Positions 21,951-32,749 of a stretch of DNA of 64,000 nucleotides are shown one piece after another. The position numbers and the translations under genes were made by a program. Positions within the stretch are counted from its first letter, which is position 1. Each line of letters begins with the position of its first letter. Source of the stretch: Cannabis sativa. Lineage: Eukaryota; Streptophyta; Magnoliopsida; Rosales; Cannabaceae. The stretch lies in contig NW_026870037.1 of NCBI RefSeq assembly GCF_029168945.1, positions 1,178,001-1,242,000 on the forward strand, given 5' to 3'. The notes under the pieces were generated by a model. That model saw only the letters and a list, made by a program, of their open reading frames with translations. It was not told where the DNA came from and did not search any database.

Positions 21951-24900
21951 AATCTAATCTAGTTGATGTTCCTATTGATTCTTGGTGGTTAGACAGTGGT
22001 GCTACTGTTCATGTTTCTGCTTCCTTACGGGGGCTAAGGGATCTCAGGAAGCCAAGTGAGAGGGAGTCCAAGCTTAAAGTGGGCAATGATGTTGGAGTTG
22101 ACGGTATCTATGTTGGAACATTTATTCTTGAATTACAGTCTCGTGATAAGATTATTCTGAACAATACCTTTTATGTTCCTACTTTTAAAAGGAATTTAGT
22201 TTCGCTTCCGCTTTTGGTTAAACAAGGATATTCTTTTCATTTTGCAAATGATAATGTTGACATTATGCTTGACTCTCGAATTATTGGAAATTGCTTTTAT
22301 TCTGATGGTCTTTACAAGTTGTCATTGGCTCCTTTAGATTCCTCTTTTAATGTTGTGAATACTGTGGGTAAAAGACCTCATATTAAGGAAACATCCTTAT
22401 TGTTATGGCACAAAAGATTGGGTCATATTTCCAGAGAAAGAGTTGATCGTTTAATTAAATCTGAAATACTTCCTCCTCTTGATGCTTCTGATTGGGATAC
22501 TTGTGTTGATTGTACTCGTGGAAAATTGACTAAAACAAGAAAGAAGACTGTAAACCGCAGTCAATCTTTATTGGAAATTATCCACACAGACATCAGTGGT
22601 CCTTATTCCACCACGTTGTGCAGAAATAAGTATTTTATCACTTTTATCGATGATTTTTCTCGTTATGGATTCACCTATTTAATTAAAGAAAAATCTGACG
22701 CCCTTGATAAACTCAAAATTTTTCGAAATGAGGTTGAGAAACAATTAGGAAGAGTCATCAAAGTTGTTCATTCGATCGTGGAGGAGAATATTATGGTCGT
22801 TATACGTAATCCGGACAACACATGGGGCTTTTTGCAAAGTACTTACAAGAAAATGGTATAGTTGCTCAATACACTATGCCCGGTTCACTCCGAGCAAAAT
22901 GGCGTTGCTGAAAGGAGAAATCGCACTCTCATGGATATGGTTAGAAGTATGATGAGTAGAACAAATCTTCTAGAGTTTTTATGGGGTGAAGCACTTATGA
23001 CTGCAACTTATATTTTAAATCGTGTTCCCAGTAAATCTGTTCCCAAGACACCTTTTGAGTTGTGGACTGGGCGGAAGCCTAGTCTTAATCATCTTCGAGT
23101 ATGGGGTTGTCCAGCTGAAGTAAAGATTTATGATCCTAATTTGAAAAAGTTAGATCCGAGAACAAATCGCCGTTATTTCATTGGTTATCCAATGCGCTCA
23201 AAAGGCTATCGCTTTTACTGTCCCACTCGTGGTACGCGAATTGTTGAATCTCGCATCGCTAAATTTTCGAATTTGATGTTGCCGAAAATTCCTTCAACAT
23301 CTCTTGAAATGGGGGAGTCATCTAAAGGAATTTGTATTCCTATGTCATTTTCAAGAGATGATAATAGTAGTCTCCATCCTACTCCAGTTGGTAATGCTCC
23401 CATTGTTGATGAATATATTGCTCCCGATATCGAAGATGATGAAGGTCCTATTATTGATGAAGGGCCTATTAATGATGAAGCTCCTATTGTTAATGAGAAT
23501 CCTGTTATTGAAGAAATTCCAGTTGTGGAAGATGTTATTCAAAACAATGATCAACAAAGAGAAGTTATTCCGAAGTACCTCCTCTAAGAAGATCTCGTAG
23601 ACAAAAGAAGTCAACAAAGTGTCATGATAATTTTGTTTATCTTGGAGAAGGAGAATATGATATTGATCATTTTGTGGATCCCGTCACTTTTAGTGAAGCA
23701 CTTAATAGTCCACAATCTTCAAAATGGTTAGCAACTACGGATGATGAGATCGACTCCATGAAGAAAAATGGTGTATGGGAGCTAGTTTTATTACACGATG
23801 GTTTTAAACCAATAGGTTGTAAGTGGATTTTAAAGGCTAAAAGGGATAAAAAGGGACGGATTGAAAGGTTTAAAGCGCGTTTAGTGGCTAAAGGCTTTAC
23901 TCAAAGAGAAGGTATTGATTACACCGAAACTTTCTCACCCGTTTCCACTAAAGATTCATTCGAAATTATTATGGCCTTAGTTGCGCATTTTGATTTAGAG
24001 TTGCATCAAATGGATGTTAAAACTGCTTTTCGAATGGAGAATTGAATGAGGAAGTCTATATGTCTCAACTTCGAAGGCTACAAGGAGAAAGGAAAAGAAC
24101 ACTTAGTTTGCAAGTTGAAACGATCCATTTATGGTCTCAAACAGCATCTCGCCGGTGGTACTTGAAGTTTGACAAGGTTGTGACATCGTTTGGTTTTGTA
24201 GAGAACAAGTTTGATCGTTGTATTTATATGAAGATCGCTGGGAGTCGTTATATTTTTCTTTGTTCTTTATGTAGATGACATTTTACTTGCCAGCAATGAT
24301 TTGTCACTACTAAATGAGACCAAAAATTTTCTGTCTTCCAATTTTGATATGAAAGATCTTGGAGAGGCATCCTATGTTTTGGGGATTGAGATCCATCGTG
24401 ACAGGAATCGAAAAGTTCTTGGCTTATCTCAAGAAGCTTACATTAATCGTGTGCTCAAAAGGTTCAACATGGATTTATGTAAAGCCGGTTCTGTTCCTAT
24501 TCTGAAAGGGGACAAGTTCACTAAGCAGCAATGTCCTAAGAACGACTTGGAAAGAGGAGCAATGAAGAACATCCCTTATGCAAGTGTAGTAGGGAGTTTG
24601 ATGTATGCTCAGGTTTGCACTCGACCTGACATAGCTTTCGTAGTCAATGTTCTTGGGAGATATTTATCTGATCCTGGCCTTGATCATTGGGTTGCAGCCA
24701 AGAAAGTTTTGAGATATTTGCAAAGAACGAAGAGTTTTATGCTTCGTGTATAAGCATGTTGACAATCTTCGAGTTGTTGGTTATTCGATTCGTATTTTGG
24801 TGGTTGTGTAGATGATTTAAAGTCAACTTCGGCTATATTTTCACCTTGGCAGTGTGCCGCTATTTCTTGGAAGAGTGTCAAACGTACTTTGATCACATCA

Positions 24901-25260
24901 TCTACTATGTATGCTGAGTTTGTTGCATGTTATGGGGCATCTTTGCAAGCTTTGTGGCTGAAGAATTTTATTTCGGAGATACGAGTGGTTGATTCTATTT
25001 CCACACCTATGCTAATCTATTGTGATAATGATGCTGCTATTTTCTTTTCAAAGAATAACAAGATTAGTAGTGCTTCTAAACATATGGAAATAAAGTATCT
25101 CACTGTCAGAGACTTGGTCAAGAAAGGAGACATTGTCATTGAAAATTGCAAGACCGAGTCGATGTTAGCTGATCCTCTAGCCAAAGGGTTAAGTGCCGTG
25201 CTGTTTAATAAACATGTTGTTAATATGGGCATTTTAGAATCTTTTGATCTTTTGGGTTAG
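21951..25260 (+). pseudogene. copia pol: protease, integrase, RT, RNase H (several frameshifts)
   Basis: The protease motif LDSGAT is at about 21989-22006. Integrase follows with its HHCC module (HKRLGH...CVDC), the first Asp in IIHTDISGP, a damaged second block at about 22770-22850, and [10 protein letters not shown] with the catalytic Glu at about 22890-22925. RT has GCKWILKAKRD, YTETFSPVS and QMDVKTAF; a shift then removes the usual LNGEL. YVDDILLASND is at about 24265-24300. RNase H spans about 24755-25240, with a break at 24753-24889. The end is DLLG with TAG at 25258. At least five shifts make it non-functional. Confidence 0.88.
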
Positions 25261-25924
25261 TGGGAGTTTTGTTTTCTGTTTGTTTTTAGAAATTATTATT
25301 TATAATTTTCTGAATAAAGTTATGAACTACATTTTATGTTTCAATATTTTTTATTATTGAATGGATATGTTTTCAATTATGTTTTGTTATATTCTCGAGA
25401 ATGATTTAATTGAAAGCATGTGGTTCATATTGTTGTGATCATTGTCTTTTAAATTTATTTGCTTAATGACAATGATATGTTGTTGGCTTAATTCTTTAAG
25501 CAAGTTTAGTGACACTTACTTATTTTAAGTGGTGTATGTTTAATTTCACTGGCTTATTTATTAAGCATCACGGTATCAGTGAAATTGAGGACTGATAAGG
25601 ATATTATGTTATTTTAAATTGATCACATGTTGAACATAATTCCTTACCACACTACTAGACTTATTGACCATGTCGATTTAATACTTTGGTATTTGTGATT
25701 ATGAATGTCTTTTGTTGAGTTAAAAACAATATGACTGTCATAGTTCATTATCAAAGGTTAAATTGGACCGGTATGTTGAGATGCTATCAGAGAACTATCA
25801 TTTTTTTTTAAAGTGGCCACAAATGTTTTCCTGTTGTTCAACCCATGAGTCGTTTTCAAACAAAATTATTTTAATATAATATATATATATATGTATTAAA
25901 ATTAATGTAGCCCAAGTGGGAGAA
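25261..25924 (+). other. 3' untranslated region and polypurine tract of copia 19073-26414
   Basis: This is an AT-rich non-coding stretch after pol, with a TA repeat at about 25878-25892. It ends in the purine-rich tract AAGTGGGAGAA directly before the 3' LTR, where plus-strand DNA synthesis would start. Confidence 0.75.
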
Positions 25925-26414
25925 TGTTAGACTTTTATTTGGGCTTACATTAAATTTTATTGGTTTTATTAAAACTTGGGTTGATTGGATAGTTCTTTGC
26001 TGTGTTAGCCCATGTTGTTGGTGATCAATTGTTAATGGGCTTAGCATCTGTGTGTAAAGTCTAGGTGAAGCAGAAGTGTGGGCTTTTCTAGTTGACTGAA
26101 GCCTTTGATGAGCAGGCCCAGCCCAACTAGGGTTTTGTAGCTAAGTCCCCTCCCTAACTCTATAAATACATATTGTCTCATCACAATTGTATACCTTTTG
26201 ATAATCAGATAAAATAAACTGCTTCTGATTTAGAGATCTAGGGAGGAAGACTTAGTTGATAGTATTGCACTATCGAATTGGAGTAACTGCTGTGGATCAA
26301 TCAGAGATAATTGCTATGGATCAATCAAGTACACATACCTAATTATTATATCTTATTATTGTGTTCTATGTTATATACAAATAGATCTTGGGTTAATTGT
26401 TAATTTATATAACA
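25925..26414 (+). repeat. 3' LTR of copia element 19073-26414
   Basis: 490 bp, almost identical to the 5' LTR. It is followed by the target duplication TGAAC and then by hAT transposase sequence on the minus strand. Confidence 0.95.
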
Positions 26415-27511
26415 TGAACATCAAGAGTATGATTAGTGAGGATAGAAAGTATACCTTGTTTCAATGTTAAAGTAGTAGTATCTTTGACATGAAAAAGTCC
26501 AAAAAAATGCTCTTGCACATAACCATCATTGTAAACAAAACTCAAAACAATTGACATTTACTCATTTTTAGATTCATCTTGTGCCTTATCAACTATTATA
26601 CAAAATTTTGCATCGCCAATTTCTTCACGAATTGCGTTCCTCACTTTATATGCCAAAACGTGCAAAATTTGTTTTTGCATTGTTGGTGATGTATATGATG
26701 CATTTCGTGGACCTTTATCTAAAAATTCAGCTGCTTTATCATTATAAGAAGCTATAAAACTCAATAATTGAAGAAAGTTCCCTCGATTGCTCGATGTTTT
26801 GGACTCATCGCGACCTCTAAAGTAACACCCTTGAAATGCGAGCCACCTAATTGACTCAATTAAAAGCTTAAAGCGAAGTCTATTTTCAACAATTTCTTTC
26901 GATGTAAAGTTTGCAAACTTTCTTGCAACATGCGTTTATTGGTTGATAAGATTTGCACAAGTTTTCTCAACATTCCTATGTGGTGAAGTGAGATATTTTC
27001 CGATATGTGCCAAACATGAGCAATTACGTCCATCCCTCACTTTTTTCCATGACCGAAATCCATTAATAGTAAATGCATCTAAACTACGAGACCCATTTTT
27101 AGAATTAAATACAAAACATAGTAGACAAAATGTTGCATCCTTACTAGGAGAATGTTTCAACCAAGATGGAAACAAGTTAAACCATGATGACTGAAAACAA
27201 CGCTTATGCGTCTCTTTAGTTCTACGGTACTTAGAAAGTATACATTGATATGGACCAGCTTTAATGTACGCTCTGCGAACTTCATCTTGCTTCTCAATTG
27301 GATACTCCCATATTTGTGGTCGTAATCTTGGATCTCGCTCTAATGAATTGATATCAAACCCTTCTATAATTTGAACTTCTATAGACTTTTCAGTACAATA
27401 TTCTGAATGCAAGTTATAAAGATCTACTAGTTGATTGGATGAGTCATTAGATATTGGAACTTCAGTGCTCTTCCTTTTAAAGAATGAATCGATTGTAGAT
27501 GGTTTTTTCAT
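26415..27511 (-). pseudogene. hAT transposase, N-terminal half (TTF-type/MYM1-like family)
   Basis: It starts at the ATG at 27511 with MKKPSTIDSFFKRKS, the usual opening of this plant family. A TTF-type zinc finger region follows (RCFQSSWFNLFPSWLKHS, then CLLCFVFNSK), open to 26936. A break there shifts to the frame at 26764-26558, which has FIASYNDKAAEFLDKGPRN, KFCIIVDKAQDESKNE and then a stop. The sequence continues to the copia insertion at 26414. The partner half is at 17736-19072. It is inactive. Confidence 0.87.
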
Positions 27512-27763
27512 CTAAAGAAAAATAAACTAATCAAACTTTAATATTCATAAGCAATGTATTTGAGTGTCACTAAATATGAATAAGCCCCTAATCAATCATA
27601 CATAAATATATTTAATAACCACGGTAAATAATTGACATAATCTATGACGAACGAAATTATACCATCATAACTCCAAATACAGAATATGTTATAAAAAAAC
27701 TCCAAATACAGAATATATTTAAATGTGTACTTAAATTCACAAAGTCATTTTAATACATATTAT

Positions 27764-28250
27764 GGTGCCGTTTGGTAACACTTTTGGTTTTTAATTTTTT
27801 AATCACAAAATGAAAGTAAAATTTTTGCTTTTAAAAAATTTGTTTTTGAAAAACAAAAATGCGTTCTGTAACCACTTTTGTTTTTCAATTTTAAAAACAG
27901 AAAACAAAAGTGTGTTCTATAAAGTTTATTTTTATTTTTATTTTTTGATTTTATTTAAGTCGGGTCTAGGTCCGGGGTCGGATTCGGGTTCAAGTCAAAA
28001 GTCGGGTTTAGCGCCAGGGCCGTAGGGAGGGGATTTGGGTCCGGGTCTGGTCCTAATCTAAAAGATTGATTAAGAAAAAAAACTGTTTAAAAAAATATTG
28101 AAAGTGATTCTTTTTGTTTTTAAAATTTTGATTTCTAATTATAAAATTGAAAAGTAAAAACAGTTTTATAGAACATGTTTTTGAAAAATATTTTCACTTT
28201 TCTACTTTTAAAAACAGAAAACTGATTAAAAAGTGTTACCAAACGCCACC
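27764..28250. mobile_element. TIR element (487 bp) with G-rich centre, inside the hAT
   Basis: The ends GGTGCCGTTTGGTAACAC and GTGTTACCAAACGCCACC are inverted copies with one difference, and further similarity extends inward (AATCACAAAA versus related blocks). TAT on both sides may be a 3-bp target duplication, which fits PIF/Harbinger only loosely; an 8-bp match is not present. The centre (about 27957-28053) is rich in GGGTC/GGTCCGGG repeats. There is no transposase. Confidence 0.75.
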
Positions 28251-28706
28251 TATATATACATAAATATAAAACATAAACAGTTAATTAATATTATTAATCG
28301 AAAGAACACTATTTTTTTGTAATTCATATATTAGATAATAGTATAAAATATAATTTGCTTTGTATTAATTATAAACTTTACACTTATTTAAGACTCTAAT
28401 CAATAACAATAACCATTGTATTAGCAGTAGATGAATACTTTTAAATTTTCAATATCTTAGGAAGAAAACAAAAGAATAATAAAATATTTTCTCAACACTA
28501 TTATAAAAATAAAATAATATAAAGATTTAAGTCTGAATGTGTAATATAGCATAGTTTCATAGCATTAGCATAAATAAAAAAATATTGAAAATAATAGAAT
28601 TAACAAAAAAAATCATCATTCATCTATGAAAAAAATATAAATACTCCAAAACTATAAAACTAAAGTAATGTCAAGCAAAAAAAATGAATAATTTAAATAA
28701 AAAATA

Positions 28707-29080
28707 GGGTAAATACTATTTTGGACCCTCTGTTTTACAAAAGTTACCAATTGGACCCTGTGTTTTGTTAAATGACAAAATGGACCCTGTATTTTTTAAA
28801 ATAGTACAAATAGGACCCTGAATTGATTTTTTGTCAAAATAAAGTTTAATTATAATCCGATCTAAAAGTGCTATGACAAAACTGTTTACATTTTTTGTAT
28901 CTGTTCTTATTAAGCATTGTCTTCAAGTTGGTTGTATTAAAAAAAAAAGTTGTCAAAAATTAAGCTCAGGGTCCTATTTTTACTATTTTAGAAAATACAG
29001 GGTCCATTTTGTCATTTAACAAAATACAGGGTCCAATCTGTAACTTTTACAAAACACACGGTCCAAAATGGTATTTACCA
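28707..29080. mobile_element. MITE family A, copy 2 (374 bp, 9-bp TSD)
   Basis: Same family as 16974-17343, with end GGGTAAATACTATTTTGG and long TIRs. It is flanked by an exact 9-bp duplication TAAAAAATA (28698-28706 and 29081-29089). The last base of the right end differs from the expected C. It is inserted in non-coding DNA of the hAT element. Confidence 0.9.
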
Positions 29081-29610
29081 TAAAAAATATGATGTGCATA
29101 TTGTAGATTGTACTTTGTAGTAACAAAAATGGTGGGTCTTGGTCAGTAATTGCACTTGTGCAGCTCTGCTTGCTTTGCTGGTAGTATGAATACAACAAAT
29201 TTTTTTTTTAAAGAATACAGTAGAGTAAACTAAGTAGTGTTTTAAAGTTTTAAAAATATAGTGTTTTTTATTCTTTTATATTGTAGAAAGTGATTGATAT
29301 AAATATTAAAATAAATTAGTTAAATTTTTAAATTTTAACTTTTCCTATTCTCTTCGATGGTAGTATTCTATTGAATTTTTTTAATAATATATATTATAAT
29401 AGTAATGTATAATAAATATGTTGTTTTTCTTTTTGATAAATACAATTAATGCATTGTCAGAGAAGTGAGAAGTCTATTCACATTCTTTTACAAAATAAAA
29501 AAAAAAAACTTTTAAATTACTAATTTGATCTATATTTGGGGGGGGGCTACTCTATAAAATAATATAAAATTGACACCATGCCCCCCAATTATACTGTACA
29601 TCTGTCCCTG

Positions 29611-31016
29611 AATACAATATATACTAACTTTGGGCCGAGTAGGTGAGGCCCAATTGAAGGGTAATCGTCATCCGTACGGGCTCGTACAACTTGATGTTGA
29701 CAGGTGGCCATGCGCCACCAATCATGTACAGTTGTTGTTAAAAAGGTAATTTGCTTTTTGTGTTGTGCGTCTTTCCCAGGATTGACACATGGGACAAATT
29801 CCTAATTTTGTGAGATCTAGAGTCAGTTGTATGCCACGTTTGAGTATACCCAAAGGGTTGACTTTCGTGACACGACCCCTTGGACTACTTGTCTGGCTGT
29901 GTTAGCCTTTCAGATTCGTCGATTTAGCTTTACTGGTAACTAAGGCTTGAGAATTTGGATCTCTCATTCGACTTCATTCTTGGGTTGGGTCGAGGTCTTT
30001 ATGGGCTTTGTGAATGGGCCCGTAAGTTAATTTAGGACACAAAACACACGTGTCTCCTATTCAAAAAATATGGATAAGATTTACTCCCAAGTCTTAGGGG
30101 CTCGAGAGTCGTGGAGGCTTGTAGCCACCATCCAGATTCGTTGTAGTGTGTGGGGCCATGAGCAACTTAGGCCTTTTGAAAATTTCAAGATGGAAGGTCA
30201 CGGAGGTTTGTGAGCCTTTCATATTCCATGAGTGGAATACACAAGCCATCGATATCTTGGTCTGTGCGTGTCACGCGACATGGGGAAGTGTGTGAGGCCT
30301 CAGTTTACAAATTGATGACTGGTGACGTCAATGAGATTGTCGAGGCAAATATAATCATCATTACGCCTTAATTCCGTACATCGCATTTAAGGACAACCTT
30401 TAGTATTCTCGCACTGTTGAAAGGTGTGTTTCCTTAAATGTGATATACGCAAATCACCATTTTGAATATAAATATGTGAGGGGTTCATTTGTAATCACTT
30501 TTTGCTACTTCGAATTTTTGTTTAAGCTTTCCGAGAGAGTAAACCACCCAAAACACCCAAAAAATTTTGGTGGATGTCCAATTACGCGACCGGACTTCCC
30601 CACCATCTTCTCCAACTATGGTCAAAGTACTTTCCAGAAGCAGACTCACTCTAAGAGACCAATTTACCTACTGTATTATTGTCGCCAGACTTCCACGCGA
30701 ACATCGATAAGCTGATAAGGTGTCTCAAAGCTTTTTAGGTGAGGCTTCATCCCACTGACAAGAACCCGACACTGCCAATATCAACTCGTACATATAAGTG
30801 CTTCTATCTTGTACTTGCAATATAACTGTTTTATGGGTAGCGTACTTTAGGTTATGATGCCATGCATTTTTGAGTTTTTTTATGGTTTTGACGGTGACGG
30901 TCTACTGCATGATTCGTTGTGTAGGGCAACATTTTAGGTTGTTTGCCTGTCAGTAACATAGAAATTGATAGGGACGATGGAACTTAGAAAACTCGGCCAT
31001 GCCTTAGGAAAATTAA
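29611..31016 (-). other. Flank of the hAT element: LTR-like continuation and unassigned DNA
   Basis: It begins with the right copy of the hAT target duplication and continues the minus-strand LTR fragment of 17353-17643, less AT-rich than its surroundings and with ACGTG-type boxes (CACACGTGTCTCC near 30044). The end of that LTR is not defined. The open frame 30440-30715 (plus) has no recognised domain. No gene can be supported here. Confidence 0.4.
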
Positions 31017-32140
31017 GGGGTTGATTGGTTCGTGATTTAAAAACTTTGTTTTTAAAATTTGGTATTCTGAAATGAAAATTTTAATTTTGTGATTGGAAAT
31101 ATGTTTTTGAAAATGTGATTGGCTTAGTGTCTGTAAACTGTTTTTAAATTTTAAAAAATTGAATCTGTGATTGGTACAGAATTTGAAAATATAACAGTAT
31201 TAGAATATATGATTGATTTAACTGAATCTGAAAATAATTTTAATTTTAAATAAATAACCTACGATAATAAATTTTATATTTATATGTAAATTTAGTTATA
31301 TAATTTTAATATTTAATTTCACAATAATTACAGTTATAAATTTATAAGAATAATACATTAACATTATTTTTTTTAATTAAAGCTAGATTTTTATTATTTT
31401 TTTTATTTATAAATACCTATACTCTATTGTTGTAATTAAGTTGTATTAATTTTAATATTTTCCTTCTAATTTTTTATTACTCAAATAAAATATATATTTT
31501 AAGTTTTTGCTTTGGTAGTAGCATTTAAAATACATTTGTTTTAAACTATATGTTATTTATCCTTTTAGAAAATGAGATTGAAGAAAAAAATATAATATAA
31601 GTAAATATAAATTAAAAATATATATAATAAAAAATAAAATAATAAACTAGAGTGTGTATTTTTCTGGGTGCAAATAAATCTATTTTATTATAAATTAGAA
31701 AAAATAATTACATTTTATTATAATATCTCTTTACAATAATAAATAGTCTAATAATAATATTACAGAAAAAAATAATAAATAGTGTATTAATAGAAATATA
31801 GATATGAGAAAAAACCATTTATTAAGAAATAACAGAAATAAAGTCTTTCCCTAAAATAATAAAAAAAGAATATAAAGAAAAGAAGAAAAAAAAATAAAAA
31901 AAGAGAGACACAGAGAGTAACAGTTGATATTTCAAGAAAGAAAAAAAAAATCAAAAATCATGTTTTTGGATCAACTGAAAACATGGAAAGTTTGTTTTCA
32001 AAATTCTTCTAATAATTTTGAGTTTGTTTTTTTAAATCAATTTTCAAAAATAATAAACCAATCAAGTTTTCTGTATAGGTCCCACACTTTTTAAGTTTTA
32101 AAACATAAAATCAAATTCAAATCCTATACCAATCACACTC
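31017..32140. mobile_element. PIF/Harbinger-like non-autonomous element (1124 bp)
   Basis: The left end is GGGGTTGATTGGTTCGTGAT; the right end reverse complemented is GAGTGTGATTGGTATAGGAT. The target duplication is TAA on both sides (31014-31016 and 32141-32143), the 3-bp type used by PIF/Harbinger. The interior is extremely AT-rich and contains no transposase. Confidence 0.72.
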
Positions 32141-32749
32141 TAATATTTTGAGAAATTTTTCCACTCTACATCACTATTGATTTTTCGAGGTCTGTCAAGG
32201 TCTTGGATGACGTTGTTGTGACAAGTTCCTTGTGTCCGGGACCCTTTAGGTGGTAGACAATACGCTTTTCGAGCCCTTTTTTGTTTTCTTTCTTGTGTTC
32301 TTGATTTTGACGTCTAAGAACTATATGTTCCGGTAAATAAGGTCTAGTGGGGACCTTTCTAAGCAGTTACCATGAGGACTCTTCCTATACTCTTACTATG
32401 TCTTCCTTAGTTTGGGTACTAATTGCTTGATGTTCGTTTTCCTTTTTAAATCTTACAATGTCAGATTAAAATCTTCTCGTGGGCTAACACGGAAAGGACA
32501 TTGAAGACCGAGCAAGCCACCAACAGAATATACTTGCATGTCTTAAGTTAGCGGAGGGCCCGCAAAAACAAGGAACGATTTGGGAAATCGAAGACATTTT
32601 GAACCATTTCCACAACTACCAAATGTTGTTGAAGCTGAAGGATGATTGTGGCTTCATGAACACCCCTTGTCTCTTTTGGATTCGTCTGGCCCGAAAGGAT
32701 GAAAAAGCCAACAGTAATGCCGATGGGTGCTTACTATTTTTAAAAGGAT
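32141..32749. other. Unassigned DNA between the PIF-like element and the hAT relic
   Basis: No supported gene. A broken frame near 32590-32760 (WEIEDILNHFHNYQ...) could be the decayed N-terminal part of a transposase or gag, but no family motif is recognisable. Confidence 0.3.

Larger units (their letters stand above)
19073..26414 (+). mobile_element. Complete Ty1/copia retrotransposon, very young but coding-defective
   Basis: It has two 490-bp LTRs (19073-19562 and 25925-26414) that differ at only about two positions, and an exact 5-bp duplication TGAAC on both sides (19068-19072 and 26415-26419). A PBS follows the 5' LTR and a polypurine tract precedes the 3' LTR. Internal order is gag, protease, integrase, RT, RNase H, as in copia. 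The gag-pol frame is broken in at least five places. It is inserted into the hAT transposase gene, on the opposite strand. Confidence 0.95.
17644..29610 (-). mobile_element. Complete hAT transposon with nested copia and MITE insertions
   Basis: The ends are imperfect inverted repeats: TAGGGATGGAGGTAGGATAC at the left; the right end, reverse complemented, reads CAGGGACAGATGTACAGTAT. An exact 8-bp duplication AATACAAT flanks it (17636-17643 and 29611-29618), diagnostic for hAT. It carries a minus-strand transposase relic (27511 down to 17736) split by the copia element 19073-26414. It also holds a TIR element at 27764-28250 and a MITE at 28707-29080. Without the copia the element would be about 4.6 kb. 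Confidence 0.93.

Noticed and set aside
30440..30715. 91-codon open frame in the hAT flank
   Set aside because: No recognisable domain, no conserved neighbours, and it lies in LTR-like repetitive DNA.
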